A stretch of DNA of 64,000 nucleotides from Euphorbia lathyris (GCF_963576675.1 NC_088910.1:103258807-103322806), one strand, 5' to 3'; shown: positions 24,101 to 34,492, counted from the first letter of the stretch. The notes: generated from the sequence alone by a model not told the origin. Translations and numbers: made by a program.

Positions 24101-25195
24101 CCTGATAGCTCCTCTGGTGAATTCACGGTCTGATCCGCCTACTGCATGATAGGAACTGATCTACAGAACCAGAATCATACCTAGGCTAACATCTGGAATT
24201 TGAAAGCGCCGAAGAAAATTCAGTGTTTCATCTGGATAATCATGCACAATGCAGTTCTTTGCAATGCCAATCGAGTTCGGCGACACATCTCCATTGACAT
24301 AGGCTGTCCGCTGTGTCAGGAGCTAGAAACGCTTCTGCATCTTCTTCGGGATTATCGAGCTGCGAGGTCAGTTTGGATTAATTCAGTCCCTTTACGAGAT
24401 CAGCCGGCTTTTTTCAGTTTACCTCTTAACAGATGGATTCAGGCGAACTTAGTCCAGAAAGGAGCATTCAGAAATATTCAGTGGCAAACGTTTTTTGTTT
24501 TTGGTGTCTGGTGGATTTGGAAGTGGAGGAATGATAAAGTATTCAATTCTTCTCCTCCTGATGCGTATTCTTTAGATAAACTGAGCATTCTTTGTGAGGA
24601 ATATACCCGGGCCCAAAAAACTCTGAATGGTTGCCCGTTGATTGGTCAACGCTTGATTTGGATTGCGTGGCACCCTCCGGATCCGGGTTGGGTTAAATTA
24701 AATACTGACGGAGCTTGTAAAGGGAATCCAGGTATAGCCTCTGCAGGAGGATTGTTGAGAAATAACCTTGGGGCTTGGTGTGGTGGTTTTGGAGCAAACA
24801 TCGGACTCTGCACCTCTTCTGCAGCGGAGCTTTGGGGTCTCTTTCTGGGTCTTCAACTAGCCTGGGACAAAGGAATCAGAAATTTGATAGTGGAACTGGA
24901 TTCAAGAGTTACCATTCAATTTATGACGGGTGATACGAGAGATCGCCATCCCTTCGCTTGGCTTATCAGTATGTGCAAAACGATCAGGGATAGGCAATGG
25001 AGAGTCATCTTTGTGCACACGTATCGGGAAATAACAAATCAGCTGACTAGTTGGCGAATTTCGCAGGATCGTATCCTTTGGGTCACCATGAGTTTGGTGT
25101 GCCTCCTGCAGGCCTCCAGGAGATTCTTGCATCTGATTGTAGAGGAGCTGTCTCAAGTTGTTTGGTTCGGTCGTAGTTTTTCTATTTTTCTCTAG
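21107..25195 (+). pseudogene. LINE ORF2 (endonuclease, reverse transcriptase, zf-RVT, RNase H), broken
   Basis: The ATG at 21107 starts an apurinic-type endonuclease: IISWNCFGAG, ALLEPR, ILGDFNCI and GSDHAPI carry the catalytic Asn, Glu, Asp/Asn and His. The reverse transcriptase lies at about 22305-23260, with YKAPGPDGFQAGFF, LKLDLEKAYDKISWEF and TRGLRQGDPLSPYLF. Its catalytic box reads FFTDD rather than the usual FADD. A zf-RVT region follows at about 24180-24500 (CPLCQELETLLHLL), then an RNase H at about 24690-25060 (LNTDGACKGNPG, SSAAELWGLFLG, VELDSRV, TYREITNQL). At least five stops or frameshifts break it, including near 21310, 21850, 22978, 23258, 23643 and 23870. Several stops sit where Trp or Gln is expected (for example 23643). 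Confidence 0.88.
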
Positions 25196-25812
25196 GCTTA
25201 ACACCTTCTTTGTTTACCAAAAGAAAAAATTGTACGAGTAATCGCCCTGTATTACCGCAAATTTATGCTTGTATATTATATTACTTGCTAATCAGAAAAC
25301 ATCAATTTTTACTTGCTACCAAATAAATATTTTAGAGAGAGAAATTAAGAGAGAGAGGAGAGAGAAAGAAGGAAAAAAATAAGAAATTAAATAGAGATGG
25401 AGAATATGGTATATTTGATTTTTATTTTTTATTTTGGGGTTTGTTTGTGATAATTAGATAATAAAGGGGTCAATTTATAAAAATAAATAAATATAAGGAC
25501 CAAATTAACTATTTTCCCTTTGACTTTTAACACCGTTAGTCAATTTGGTATGTGTTTGCTAACGGACTGAAGTACATGGTACCACTTTGCAAATTTTTAA
25601 ACCACAAGGGTGCAGTTCGAAAATGGGTCAAACCACAAGATTTATTTTTGTACTTTTCCCTATAATTTATTATAATATATATAATTTATAATTTAATATT
25701 ATTTATATATAAATTCATCATTATTTATTATAATTATCATTACTTATATATAATTTACAATTTATTATATATATAATATATATTTTTTTTATATAATATA
25801 TCATTTATCTTT

Positions 25813-25843
<31 letters not shown>

Positions 25844-26000
25844 CATAATTTATTATAATTATAATTATTTATATATAAAATATATCATTATATATATAAT
25901 TTATTATTATAATTATAATTATTTTGTGCAATTCAATTAAGTTCAGTTCAGTTAATTTAATTTAATTTAATTTCAATAAAAAAGAACAGAGCCTAATTCA

Positions 26001-26920
26001 ACTCTAGACTAGTATTTTTTTTTAAGCAGACTAGTAAATCTTTAATTAAAGGCTCGTTTGTTTTAGCTGCTCCTATTAGCTGTTTGCTGTTACGGATATG
26101 CAGCAGATATTAGTTGATTTTTTGTCTAGAAAGCAGCTATTTCGAATCTTTACCAAACGCCTTTTGTGTCCTATTTAGATTTGAAAGGCAAAAAACAGCT
26201 CCGAACAATGGAAACAAACGGTCACTAATAATGATTATAAGTCTTAATTAGATATGATTTCCATTTATCTAAATTACCTAATTAGACAAACTCGGATCCA
26301 TATTTATCCACCCGATTCAAATTATTTACAGAGATATATTTCTTACAAATTGTTTTTATTATTATAAACCAAATTACCTTTCTTTCAAACAAACAAGGAT
26401 GTATCTATCATTGATGTGACAAAACCTAGTATCAATCAATGCTTAGTATTATCAATGACAGGATGTATCATGTTAATACCCAACAAATAGAAATTCTATA
26501 ATATGATCAATCAATTAATTGCACTTTACACATATATAATTTTTTTAACATTAGTCATGTTCCATAAAATAGTACCATCCTTTAGTTAATGAGATGTTTT
26601 ATATATTAGAAATTGTCACACATCAATCACTATCCCAATTAAAATTTCACTAACCACTTACAAAATTAAATATCAACCTACATAAAGTAGCATACGAAAA
26701 AACTAATTTCGCTAATTAATTGAAATTACATTCATAAAGAACATTTAAGAAAACATTCTAATTAACATACATAAACTCCAACTTTATTGAACATACAATA
26801 CACCAAGAAACATTCATCTGCCTACCAGATTCATATTTCCATTTATTTTTTCTTAAACATACATAAAATATAATATAACACACTTTTCAGATTAACATAT
26901 AATTAATAGTAATCACACAA
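26001..26920. other. AT-rich DNA with a short MITE-like hairpin
   Basis: At 26053-26226 the ends ggctcgtttgttttagc and ggaaacaaacggtc form a short inverted repeat around AGCTGTTT-like words, resembling small hAT-type MITEs. No target duplication is visible. The rest presumably includes the 3' untranslated region of the BAHD gene ending at 26921; no gene is seen. Confidence 0.4.
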
Positions 26921-28096
26921 TTAATTAATGATCTGATTTTGAAAAGGGATAATGACAATAATACTAAGTTCTGCAGAATCACCCATCTTATCATAAGATG
27001 GAACTGCAATGGCATGAACACCACCATCACCTGAATCAATCCAATACGACACCGTAGTTGGTTTACTCCCTTCTGTAAAAGATACCTCATTCATCCCCAT
27101 ATACTCCTTCAAATCTACAGAATTCAATTCCACTTCATCATTCTCCAAATGGGATTTTCCAACCTCACTTTTCTTCCAATTCTGAACATTGATTACCTTC
27201 GGAGATTCTTTCACCAGAAGAACAAATTCCGACGAAGTTTTACCTTTTCCGAGCTTCTTCTCAGCCTCCTCGAGACAAATCAATGCAACATCTTCCATTT
27301 CAGTCGTAGTGTTGATTTTGTAGATGACAGCTTGGCTGTCTCTCTCCCTAGTTGTAGAGGGAAAAAGGCCATTGAGATTTGCCCTTGGTGCTTTTAAATT
27401 TGGGAGGTAGAAGATAGGCAGTTTTGGTTCTTTATCTTTGGGGAGAATATCACTATGAATCTTTGCCCATTTTTGGAGGAAATTATCAGTTATTAAAACA
27501 TCAGCAAACAGAATGCTACAACTTATCCCAATTGAGTATCCACCACATTGGAAGTTAGTCACCTGCCGAGTAATACTAAAATAAGAAAAACTACGTAAAG
27601 GAAAACCAAACAGACAGGAAATTAGACTAACCTGAACGTAAAATAAGGGAGAAAACTGAGGGGTTAGTTCATCAATGTCCTTCCAGTAAACAAGCTGAGA
27701 TTCAGCCATTTCAACATCCTCCAAAGCAAGGAAATCTAGCAAAGAAATAGGAATGGTAGCCTCAAAAAGCCTGGCACCACTGTCATTAGAGACAATCTCA
27801 AGATCACCATGTCCATCTTCACATCTTCTTAGACGGCCACTAAGCAAAGGGTGATCTTTGAAAGCTATGCTTAGTGACTCCATGATCCAGCCAGCAGCAA
27901 CCCAGCCGGGACCCTCTTCATCGTCAGTTGGCTTATCACAGTAGAAGATAATGTTAAGAGAAGACTTGAAAATGGAAGAGGCAATAGGGTGTTTGGATGA
28001 AACTTTGGAAACCTGTCTGGGATCAGTGACTGTGTAAGGTGGCACAGATAGAATAGCCTCTATTTGGGATTTTGGGATTACATTTGGCATTGCCAT
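26921..28096 (-). CDS. BAHD-family protein, CER2-like, catalytic motifs lost (copy B)
   Basis: Two exons on the minus strand (28096-27632 and 27562-26921) encode 368 residues. The intron, 27563-27631, starts gttagt and ends cggcag. The protein is a close paralogue of copy A at 4519-5822 with the same intron position. It has HPLLSGRLRR in the N-terminal half and VTNFQCGGYSIGIS right after the splice. The HXXXD site reads ILFAD (residues 172-176) and no DFGWG occurs, so acyltransferase chemistry is unlikely. The C-terminal pattern KPTTVSYWIDSGDGGVHAI points to the CER2/Glossy2 clade, whose members modulate very-long-chain fatty-acid elongation in the endoplasmic reticulum. Starting at Met 28096 or 28090 matches copy A; an upstream in-frame ATG at 28150 would add 18 residues. 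The intron is 69 bases, a multiple of three, and has no stop, so unspliced RNA stays in frame with 23 extra residues. No frame damage is seen. Confidence 0.88.
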   Translation of the reverse strand: MAMPNVIPKSQIEAILSVPPYTVTDPRQVSKVSSKHPIASSIFKSSLNIIFYCDKPTDDEEGPGWVAAGWIMESLSIAFKDHPLLSGRLRRCEDGHGDLEIVSNDSGARLFEATIPISLLDFLALEDVEMAESQLVYWKDIDELTPQFSPLFYVQVSLISCLFGFPLRSFSYFSITRQVTNFQCGGYSIGISCSILFADVLITDNFLQKWAKIHSDILPKDKEPKLPIFYLPNLKAPRANLNGLFPSTTRERDSQAVIYKINTTTEMEDVALICLEEAEKKLGKGKTSSEFVLLVKESPKVINVQNWKKSEVGKSHLENDEVELNSVDLKEYMGMNEVSFTEGSKPTTVSYWIDSGDGGVHAIAVPSYDKMGDSAELSIIVIIPFQNQIIN

Positions 28097-28212
28097 ATTT
28101 CCTATTTCTTCTTCTTTTTTTGTGTTATGTGAGTTGTGAAGATTGAACAACTTACGTTATGTGGGTGGTAAGAGGCATGCATTTAAAGAAGAAAAAAAAA
28201 AGTTAGATTCAT

Positions 28213-28218
28213 CACGTG
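28213..28218. promoter_or_regulatory. G-box (CACGTG) upstream of BAHD gene B
   Basis: A perfect CACGTG palindrome lies about 120 bases upstream of the start codon. G-boxes bind bZIP and bHLH factors in plant promoters responsive to light, abscisic acid or stress. Position and sequence are suggestive only. Confidence 0.4.
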
Positions 28219-28398
28219 TCCTTCTACTTTTTGAAATTCCTTAAAACATCCTGGCCTCGTAAGTTATGTGGCAGAACATGTAGACATTTGGATTAATTAA
28301 ATATTTATCACTTTGAGTTAATTTAAAGAGTTAATAACTTATTGTCAGCTATTAATATGAAGTGTATCTTTAACTATTAGTTTGATCTTTTAGTTAAG

Positions 28399-28806
28399 GT
28401 CCTGTTTGGGAATTAGCTGTTAGCTGTTAGCTGATTACATTAGCTGTTAGCTGTTACCTGATTACATTAGCTGATTTGACTAGCTGTTTGTGTAGACCTG
28501 TTTGGTAAAAATTAGCTGATTGATAATAACGGTTTGTGCAAAAAGACGAATAAGGGCATTAATTTTAGCGCAGGAAAAGAGGGAGTCTATTTATTAGGGT
28601 TAAAAAAGTCCATTAATTTTAATATTGCAAAACGCTAATTGAAAAAGCTCCTTTTAAGAGCTTTTTTTAAATTAGCGTTTTCATCCCAAAACTCTCTCCC
28701 AAACCTCTCTCCACCAAACACTTTAATTGGCGGTTTCAGTCGTCATACCTCTAAAGTTGGTCAAAACCGCTCTTTTTATCTCAAAACTCTTTTTACCAAA
28801 CAGGGC
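28399..28806. mobile_element. MITE, hAT-like, with AGCTGTT repeats
   Basis: The left end (ggtcctgtttgggaatt) and the complement of the right end (gccctgtttggtaaaa) are inverted matches. The left arm repeats ttagctgttagctg several times. The right half contains aaaagagctttttttaaattag and Ctctctccaaa words with no coding potential. The ends resemble widespread plant hAT MITEs, but no 8-bp duplication was found. Confidence 0.5.
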
Positions 28807-29344
28807 AGCGTGACCAAGTGATCCAGGGTTCAATTCCTGACAGTTTCATTTGTTGAGTTACTTGCAGGACATGGTAATATGGGTCTGTGTGACAACTATT
28901 TTAATATGAAGTGAACCTTTAACTATTAGTTTAAGCTTGACACTTGTGTCAGACTAATAGGTCATTATAAAAAATTATATATTTTTTTTTTTTTTTTTAA
29001 GAAAAAGTAATAAAATAACTAGAAAAAGATGAATTGAATAATATGAAGGAGTGGATAGGGTACCGGTATATTAAAGCAAAAAAATTTAAGAAATCGGATA
29101 CTCAGTAGTATACCCTACATACATATTTCTTTTTGTTAATTTAGTACCGGTACATTGTCTTGCCCCATTATAAAAGAATATATTTCTTTCATGGAAAAAC
29201 AGAGGAAAGTCAAAGTCATGTTGGATTGAAGTTGTGAAGTTCTCGAGTTAAAATCTAGACTTTAAAGGAAAATTGACAAAATAAGAAAAAAATAAAAACA
29301 CTAAATACTAAATTATTTTGTTTTTTTAATGAAAATATATGTGA
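28807..29344. other. AT-rich intergenic DNA
   Basis: No gene is seen. A T run of about 18 bases lies near 28983-28999. A tRNA B-box-like word (gggttcaattcc) at about 28828 has no accompanying A box. Confidence 0.35.
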
Positions 29345-29482
29345 TTTCATTTTTTATTTAAATTGCGCAATGCGTTTACATTAAAGAAGAAAGAAAAATT
29401 CCTACCAGATCCGGATGTGATTCGAACCCATGATCTCCCAAGGTATAGGTAAGCTCTCAACTACTAGGCTAAGAGCTTCACC
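29345..29482 (-). mobile_element. tRNA-derived SINE
   Basis: Read on the minus strand, the segment starts near gtgaagctcttagcctagta, which contains an A box (tagcctagtagttgag). About 35 bases later comes a B box (gggttcgaatcac). The body then runs into a T-rich tail (ttttttctttcttcttt). This internal RNA polymerase III promoter layout defines tRNA-derived SINEs. It does not fold as a functional tRNA. The 3' end is approximate. Confidence 0.6.
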
Positions 29483-29552
29483 ACACAAATACATGTGATT
29501 TCATTATAAGAAAACATTATATAATAAGTACATGATACCTTTAATACATGAT

Positions 29553-30012
29553 TTTTTTTTTCAATGAAAGTTGGGACGAGACCAAAAACAGTATTAGACA
29601 TCCCAATTATATTGGCACCCTTGGAAACTGAAATGGCCAATCCTTTATATAAATAAAAGAAAATAGTACAAAGAGTCAAAGGAAACATAAATTAGGAATA
29701 TTACAGATATCATTGAAAGTAAAAGATTGACAAAAGTCAGGGGCCGGGTGCCACCAGATTAGAGCTTGAGCCGAGACGCCGAAGCATGCCAGAGAGTCGG
29801 CCGCCTTATTTCCCTCCCTATAGATATGAGTGATAATGACTTCCATGCTGGAGCAGGAGGTGGTCGAAATCTGCCGAGAAGATTTGAGGGGCCTTTGAGT
29901 AAACGGCGAGCCTCTCTCATATAGCTCTGGAGCCTAATAATTGTTCTTTGGATTGAAGGGAGATCGTTATAAAAATGGCTTTGTTGCGCACATGCCAGAT
30001 TAACCAAGGACC
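29553..30012 (-). mobile_element. 5'-truncated LINE (RNase H end)
   Basis: The minus strand encodes ITHIYREGNKAADSLACFG and a following W-H-P-A-P-D-F-C segment, the end of a LINE RNase H. It then reaches the tail, which ends in a T run (29552-29561 on the plus strand). The flanks share a 13-base direct repeat with one mismatch (tttaatacatgat at 29540-29552; tttaagacatgat at 30013-30025). Everything upstream in ORF2 is missing. Confidence 0.75.
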
Positions 30013-30025
30013 TTTAAGACATGAT

Positions 30026-30884
30026 GTGTATTAATTATAAAAAGCAAAATAAGTCATTAACGGTATAATTAAACAAACAACAAATGAAATATATACTTTT
30101 CGAAACTCTAAATTTGCAAAGAAGCACATGTAATTCAACCTTCATAATTTAAACTCTTTCGAATATCCGGATTTGAGTCATTTTTTTTGCAATCACATAT
30201 ATATTGATCTACGGATAAGAAAATGTTACAAATGAAAATATAATAAACAACTGATGCAGTTCAAACAGATTAAATGATCTGATCAAATATATGAAATCCA
30301 ACTAAAATTAAACTTAGCGAATAAAGTAGAAAAACTAAGAAAACAGAATTGTGGGAGGAGGAAGAAGGAAGACAATCTTCCTTCGTCCTCCTCAAATAGA
30401 TAGCAGCAATCCGAAAGAGAAGAAAACTCAACCAACAGAAAAATGGAGCAAGTCGACTGGTAAAGAACGGGGATGTTATATTGCTTTGGTGAAGAACGAG
30501 GGATGAATTTGGTGTTACACGAAACAATACTATATATGTGTATTAATAATTTAATACCATATAATATATTTTAAAGAATAAAATTTATAATTTATGATTT
30601 TTTTTAATTTAGGTTTTTTTTTTAATTTCGAGTATAAAGTTTTATATAAATAAATAATTAAAAGATATATAATTAATTAATGAGATAATATTCTTTTTTA
30701 TTTGTTAATTTGTAACGTCACACTATTAATGTGGTGTTCAAAACATATAGTAAAATCTATCAGCATCGTATGATGATGACTAAAGTAGAATCTATTTATA
30801 TTGTCAGTCACTAAAATCATTTTTGAGACTCCAAAGTCATTAAAGTAGTACGTTTTATGTTTATAAAATCACTATTACCGCCTC
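30026..30884. other. intergenic DNA, no gene supported
   Basis: The segment is AT-rich. An 85-residue open frame on the minus strand (30270-30527) has no recognisable domain and no support as a gene. Confidence 0.35.
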
Positions 30885-31560
30885 CAGGGGTGGAGACGAG
30901 GGATGGACCTGGATGGATTAAGCCTCCGGCTACTGGAACCACCCTATCATAGACGAAAGGATATTCTATATAAAGTCTTCCTCCTTAAGCTTCATACTAG
31001 GGCCTTTAGGTAAAGTAGTAGTGCTAGCCATGGAAGTTGGACCTATCATTGCAATAGCAAGGAAATATCATATTAGGGTATGAACAAACTTGTGGACAAG
31101 CAAGCCTGGATTCGAGAGATATTGAATCTAAAAGTTTCTTACCGGCCCTCGTTGCGGACTTAGACCCACCGATAAAGCTCTACTCTACGACATATGATCA
31201 GAAGTTCAGGATGATGTGATCGAAGTAAACCTAGAGCTAGAGGCGGAAGAAAAGCATACTCTACTTTCTTGCCCTTTACCTAGGTGCAACCCTAGGAACT
31301 AGAGCATTGATTGCATTACGTACACTAATTCACAAACCTAGTATGAGGTTAATCGTTTTCATTTTCCATCTAACAAAACTCTCATAAGAGAAAGAAAGGT
31401 TCGTGTAACAGAACAGGGAGTTCTATTAGTTAAGATGGTCTCCAACTCAATACTTTTGTCCACAAAATAACTATTTTCTTTCGCATCCTTATTCGGTGTA
31501 ATAAAGGCCTATTCGAAAGCTGCCTACGCAATGGGTTTGAATCCCATAGGAGTGAAAATA
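30885..31560. other. compositionally distinct block, possibly organelle-derived
   Basis: GC content by eye is clearly higher (roughly 45 per cent) than in the flanking DNA (about 25-30 per cent), and A/T runs are absent. No complete reading frame is present in any frame. The texture resembles plant mitochondrial non-coding DNA inserted in the nucleus, but no organellar gene was recognised, so the origin is a guess. Confidence 0.25.
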
Positions 31561-31599
31561 GCTTAGTTTCTCACATAGACTTTAGTGAGTAGTGAGCTG

Positions 31600-32150
31600 G
31601 TTGAGATAGGGTGGTGCGGTTCGCTAAAACATTAAAAGTGTCTAATGTGAAAAAGAGTAAACATATTTAATTTTCTATTACTTAAATGCTAGTTTCAAAA
31701 AAAATTATAACATTTTTACCGTTTTTATTTTTAGTTTTAAAATCTTTATATTTTTCATAAATTAAAATTTAATTTAGGAATTAATTTATTTGAATCTCAA
31801 AAATAAGAAATTGATTTTTTTAATGTAAAAGACATAATAAAAATGAGTTTAAAAGTGTTGTTAAAATAAAGAGTCCATTTAAATTAATTAATAATGGTAA
31901 CATAGTTTTATAATTATTGTAAAAAAAATTAAAATAAATAAAAACTTTCTAAAATAAAATAAGGTTGGTGGGAGTTAAACATCTCATCTACTTTTAAACA
32001 TTAAAATAATACTACATAAAATCTATATACACTAATATTAGGAGGCTATAAGGGGCAAAACGACCGGTACTCAAGGGTGGAGCTGGGGGGCCGAAGCCCC
32101 CCGAGCCCTGGGCTGGCTCAACCCCTTGTTCAAGGACGTCATGTCTGTGT
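31600..32150 (+). mobile_element. hAT-like MITE copy (partial)
   Basis: The body shares a long stretch with the hAT element at 33434-33934, including gacataataaaaatgagttt and agagtccatttaaattaatt followed by taatggtaacat. The right end, around ggtggagctggggggccgaa, resembles hAT terminal words. The left boundary and target duplication were not found. Confidence 0.4.
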
Positions 32151-32551
32151 TAGCCAGTAAAATAAATATATTTTTATAAAGGAAGGTTCAAGATTATTAC
32201 TTAGGTATCCTATGCAGATATCGACGTAAAAATTATCACCACATCGAATTTTGTAGCTCTCAATTTTATTCACATGGAGGATTGTTCGATAAATTATATG
32301 ATTAAAATTGTGTTTTGTTAATTTGTTTTGATGTTACTTTGGTCTGTTTGGCCACAGCGGAATGGAACTTTATGGAGACACGAATCTTTCTCGGCCGAGC
32401 GTATTGTTTGTTTTGCAAATGAAACTTTATCAGATTGGAAGAATGCTAGATTTCTTAAATCCCAGAATTTGCTCCATCTTTCAACTGGTCAGTCTTCTCC
32501 TAAAATTTCTTAAATCCCAGAATTTGTTCCACCGCCTGGTAAGTTCAAATG

Positions 32552-33296
32552 CAGTGGCAGATCCAGGATTTGAGGAGGGGTAAAATTCTATCTAAAACTT
32601 TTTTAGATAAAATAGCATTAATCGAAAAAAATATATACTTTAGTACATAATTGCTATTCGATACAAAATGCGTTAAAAAAAAGTCTAATGCTAAATAGAT
32701 CGGCGATTACAAGGTGTACGATCTGTCATAGCTTGAAAACGATCTGCTGCTTCTACCTATACTGCTTCTTTTTAGAGTTAAGGTGCAAAAATACCCCTAA
32801 CGTTTTAGGTCAGGAGCAATTTTACCCCTAACTTCTAAAATGGTGCAATTTTACCCTTAACATTTGTAGCCATGAACAATTTTACTCCTAACGTTGTCAA
32901 ATTGGATCAATTTCAGACACCATTATAAAATACAGTTATTTTTTTCTTTATTTTTCACCAATTGCATATCAATTTGTTCTAAAAATAGGATATAATGTTT
33001 TTTATAATTTAATAATAAAATTGGAGATTAATATTTAAAAATTCGGTGAATTTTTTGAATTTTTTTTGTCTAATTCGTACAAAAGACAGTATATTTTTAA
33101 TATTTTTTTTTCACATCCCAACATATATTTGTGATTTGTTACTGATAAAATAACGCATGTGTGAAGTGTAAATGATAAGATTCATGACCGAGAAGACAAT
33201 TTGATGAATTATTTCTCAAATTGACCCAATTTATCAACGTTAGGGGTAAAATTGCTCTTGGCAAATGCCCCCTTTGACCCCCTAGACCCGTCTCTA
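32552..33296. mobile_element. hAT element with 8-bp target duplication
   Basis: The element is flanked by a perfect 8-bp direct repeat, TTCAAATG (32544-32551 and 33297-33304), the hAT target length. The left end is cagtggcagatccaggattt; the right end (cctagacccgtctcta) is a diverged inverse match. Inside, about 32775-33270, is a second inverted-repeat unit whose ends share ccctaacgtt/aacgttaggg and a caattttacccc-type motif, possibly a nested Mutator-like MITE. There is no coding capacity. Confidence 0.7.
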
Positions 33297-33433
33297 TTCA
33301 AATGCAATATTGACGCGGCTCTTTTTCATGACACGGGACAATTTGGTATTATTGCGGTTATTCGTGATGATGTTGGGAAATTTGTGCCTGCTAGAACCAA
33401 TTATTTTACTGGTATTCCTTCTATCCCTGAGTG

Positions 33434-33934
33434 CAGTGGCGGAACCAGGAATTAAGATTTTGGGGTGCTAATTTTAACCGTGCGGTTTGACGTTAAATTT
33501 TCAAAGTCTAGCCGGTTAGGGCTGTGCAAAATTTTTTTAGCCTCCAACGCGTTAAAACTGTAAAAATATTATCATTTTTTTGAAACTAACATTGAACTAA
33601 TAGAAAATTAAACATGTTTACTTTTTTTAATGGTAAATACATAATAAAAATGAATATTAAATATGTTTACTTTTTTTAATGGTAAAGACATATTAAAAAT
33701 GAATTCAAAAGTGTTATCTAAATAAAAATAAAGAGTCCATTTAAATTAATTAATAATGGTAACATGTTTTTATAATTATTGAAAAATAAAATTAAAAAAT
33801 TGAAATAATACTACATAGAGTCAATATAATTCTCTCCAAAATATTATCAGACACCATTACTAATTTTTTTTTCTCAATTCTCCTGAGGCCTGCCAGAGTT
33901 CGAGCATACCTCAATACCCCTAGTTCCGCCCCTG
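33434..33934. mobile_element. hAT MITE (501 bp)
   Basis: The ends cagtggcggaaccaggaa and ctagttccgcccctg are inverted matches. The flanks carry an 8-bp direct repeat with one mismatch (cctgagtg at 33426-33433; tctgagtg at 33935-33942). It inserted in the RNase H part of a LINE remnant. The body matches the copy at 31600-32150. Confidence 0.75.
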
Positions 33935-34492
33935 TCTGAGTGTGAAGCTTTTATTGTGTTAGAAGCCTTAAAATGGTTGCAGTCTTTGATGCCAAAATTG
34001 TTATTAGTGCTACTCAATCGTCCATTTGTGATGTGAATGTGTTCGGGGATCTTATTCGTCAATGTCAGTTCATTTTACTTTCAAATGACTTCTTTAAAGT
34101 CTTTTTGTTAAAAGGCAAGCTAATAATATCGCTCATGCGCTGACTGATCAGAGTTCTTGTTTATAGATTACCTTATTCATTGATTGATGTATTGAATTCT
34201 TTTTGCCTTCTATGAGTCATTAATCCTATTTTTTTGAAACCCGTTTATTAGAAATAATTTGAGACTTTCTGTTCACACACTACAAATATTTTATATATAT
34301 ATATTTGTTTTGGTTTTTTTCGTTTATATAAAAAATTGGCTTTAAAAAAAAGCCCTAGTGGTCCTCCTACGCTACTTCCTCTCTGAAAGGAAGTTAGTGC
34401 CGCCGCCAATATTGGCCGATTTGCAGCCGATTCCGATCGAGTCTGTGATTTTCCCCAGACCTTTTCATAAGAACTAATTAAATTTCAACTTC

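Larger units (their letters stand above)
19538..25228 (+). mobile_element. L1-type LINE, nearly full length (5.7 kb)
   Basis: The element is flanked by a perfect 15-bp target duplication, ATTGTACGAGTAATC (19523-19537 and 25229-25243), and ends in a short A-rich tail. It contains ORF1 (19563-21065, intact) and ORF2 (21107-25195, broken). ORF1 starts only about 25 bases after the 5' junction, so most of the 5' untranslated region is missing or very short. It sits inside the Mutator element and is therefore younger than it. Confidence 0.92.
18409..25660. mobile_element. Mutator-like element with 333-bp TIRs carrying a host-gene fragment (Pack-MULE), split by a LINE
   Basis: The left TIR (18409-18741) starts ggaaaaagtacaaaaataaa. 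The right TIR (25329-25660) is its near-complete inverse complement, ending tttttgtacttttccc. A perfect 9-bp target duplication, TATAATTTA, flanks the element (18400-18408 and 25661-25669). No transposase is present. Without the LINE at 19538-25228 the element would be about 1.5 kb: two TIRs around 780 bases with exon/intron-like structure. Short size, long TIRs and a captured gene piece define a Pack-MULE. Confidence 0.85.
16471..25993. mobile_element. AT-rich TIR element forming the outer shell of a nested stack
   Basis: The left end (gtcctgttctttttgactta) is an inverted match of the right end, whose complement reads ggctctgttctttttattga. Both ends continue into an inverted attcagttcagttaattt motif. 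The body (16560-16890, 18250-18408, 25664-25920) is an imperfect tandem repeat of words like attataattatttatatata. The gaps in that body are occupied by a LINE fragment and a large Mutator element. No clean target duplication was identified, so the superfamily is left open. Confidence 0.55.
32316..34215 (+). mobile_element. LINE 3' remnant interrupted by two hAT elements
   Basis: Three pieces of one decayed LINE ORF2 can be read in order. At 32328-32515 (LLWSVWPQRNGTLWRHES) is the end of the zf-RVT region. At 33297-33433 (FKCNIDAALFHDTGQFGI and VIRDDVGKFVPAR) is the start of the RNase H. After 33943 come VLEALKWLQSLMPK and, near 34110, KASLIISLMR in one frame and ANNIAHALTDQS in another. The gaps are filled by the hAT elements at 32552-33296 and 33434-33934. 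Stops and frameshifts occur throughout and no poly(A) tail was identified. Confidence 0.7.

Noticed and set aside
27149..27397. Plus-strand open frame of 82 residues
   Set aside because: It is antisense to BAHD copy B, with no supporting motif or promoter.
28797..28870. Possible second SINE or tRNA (gggttcaattcctgac)
   Set aside because: A B-box-like word is present but no A box lies at the right distance upstream and no cloverleaf can be drawn.
30270..30527. 85-residue minus-strand frame with hydrophobic stretches
   Set aside because: No start context, domain or homologous pattern recognised; hydrophobicity is expected from T-rich sequence.
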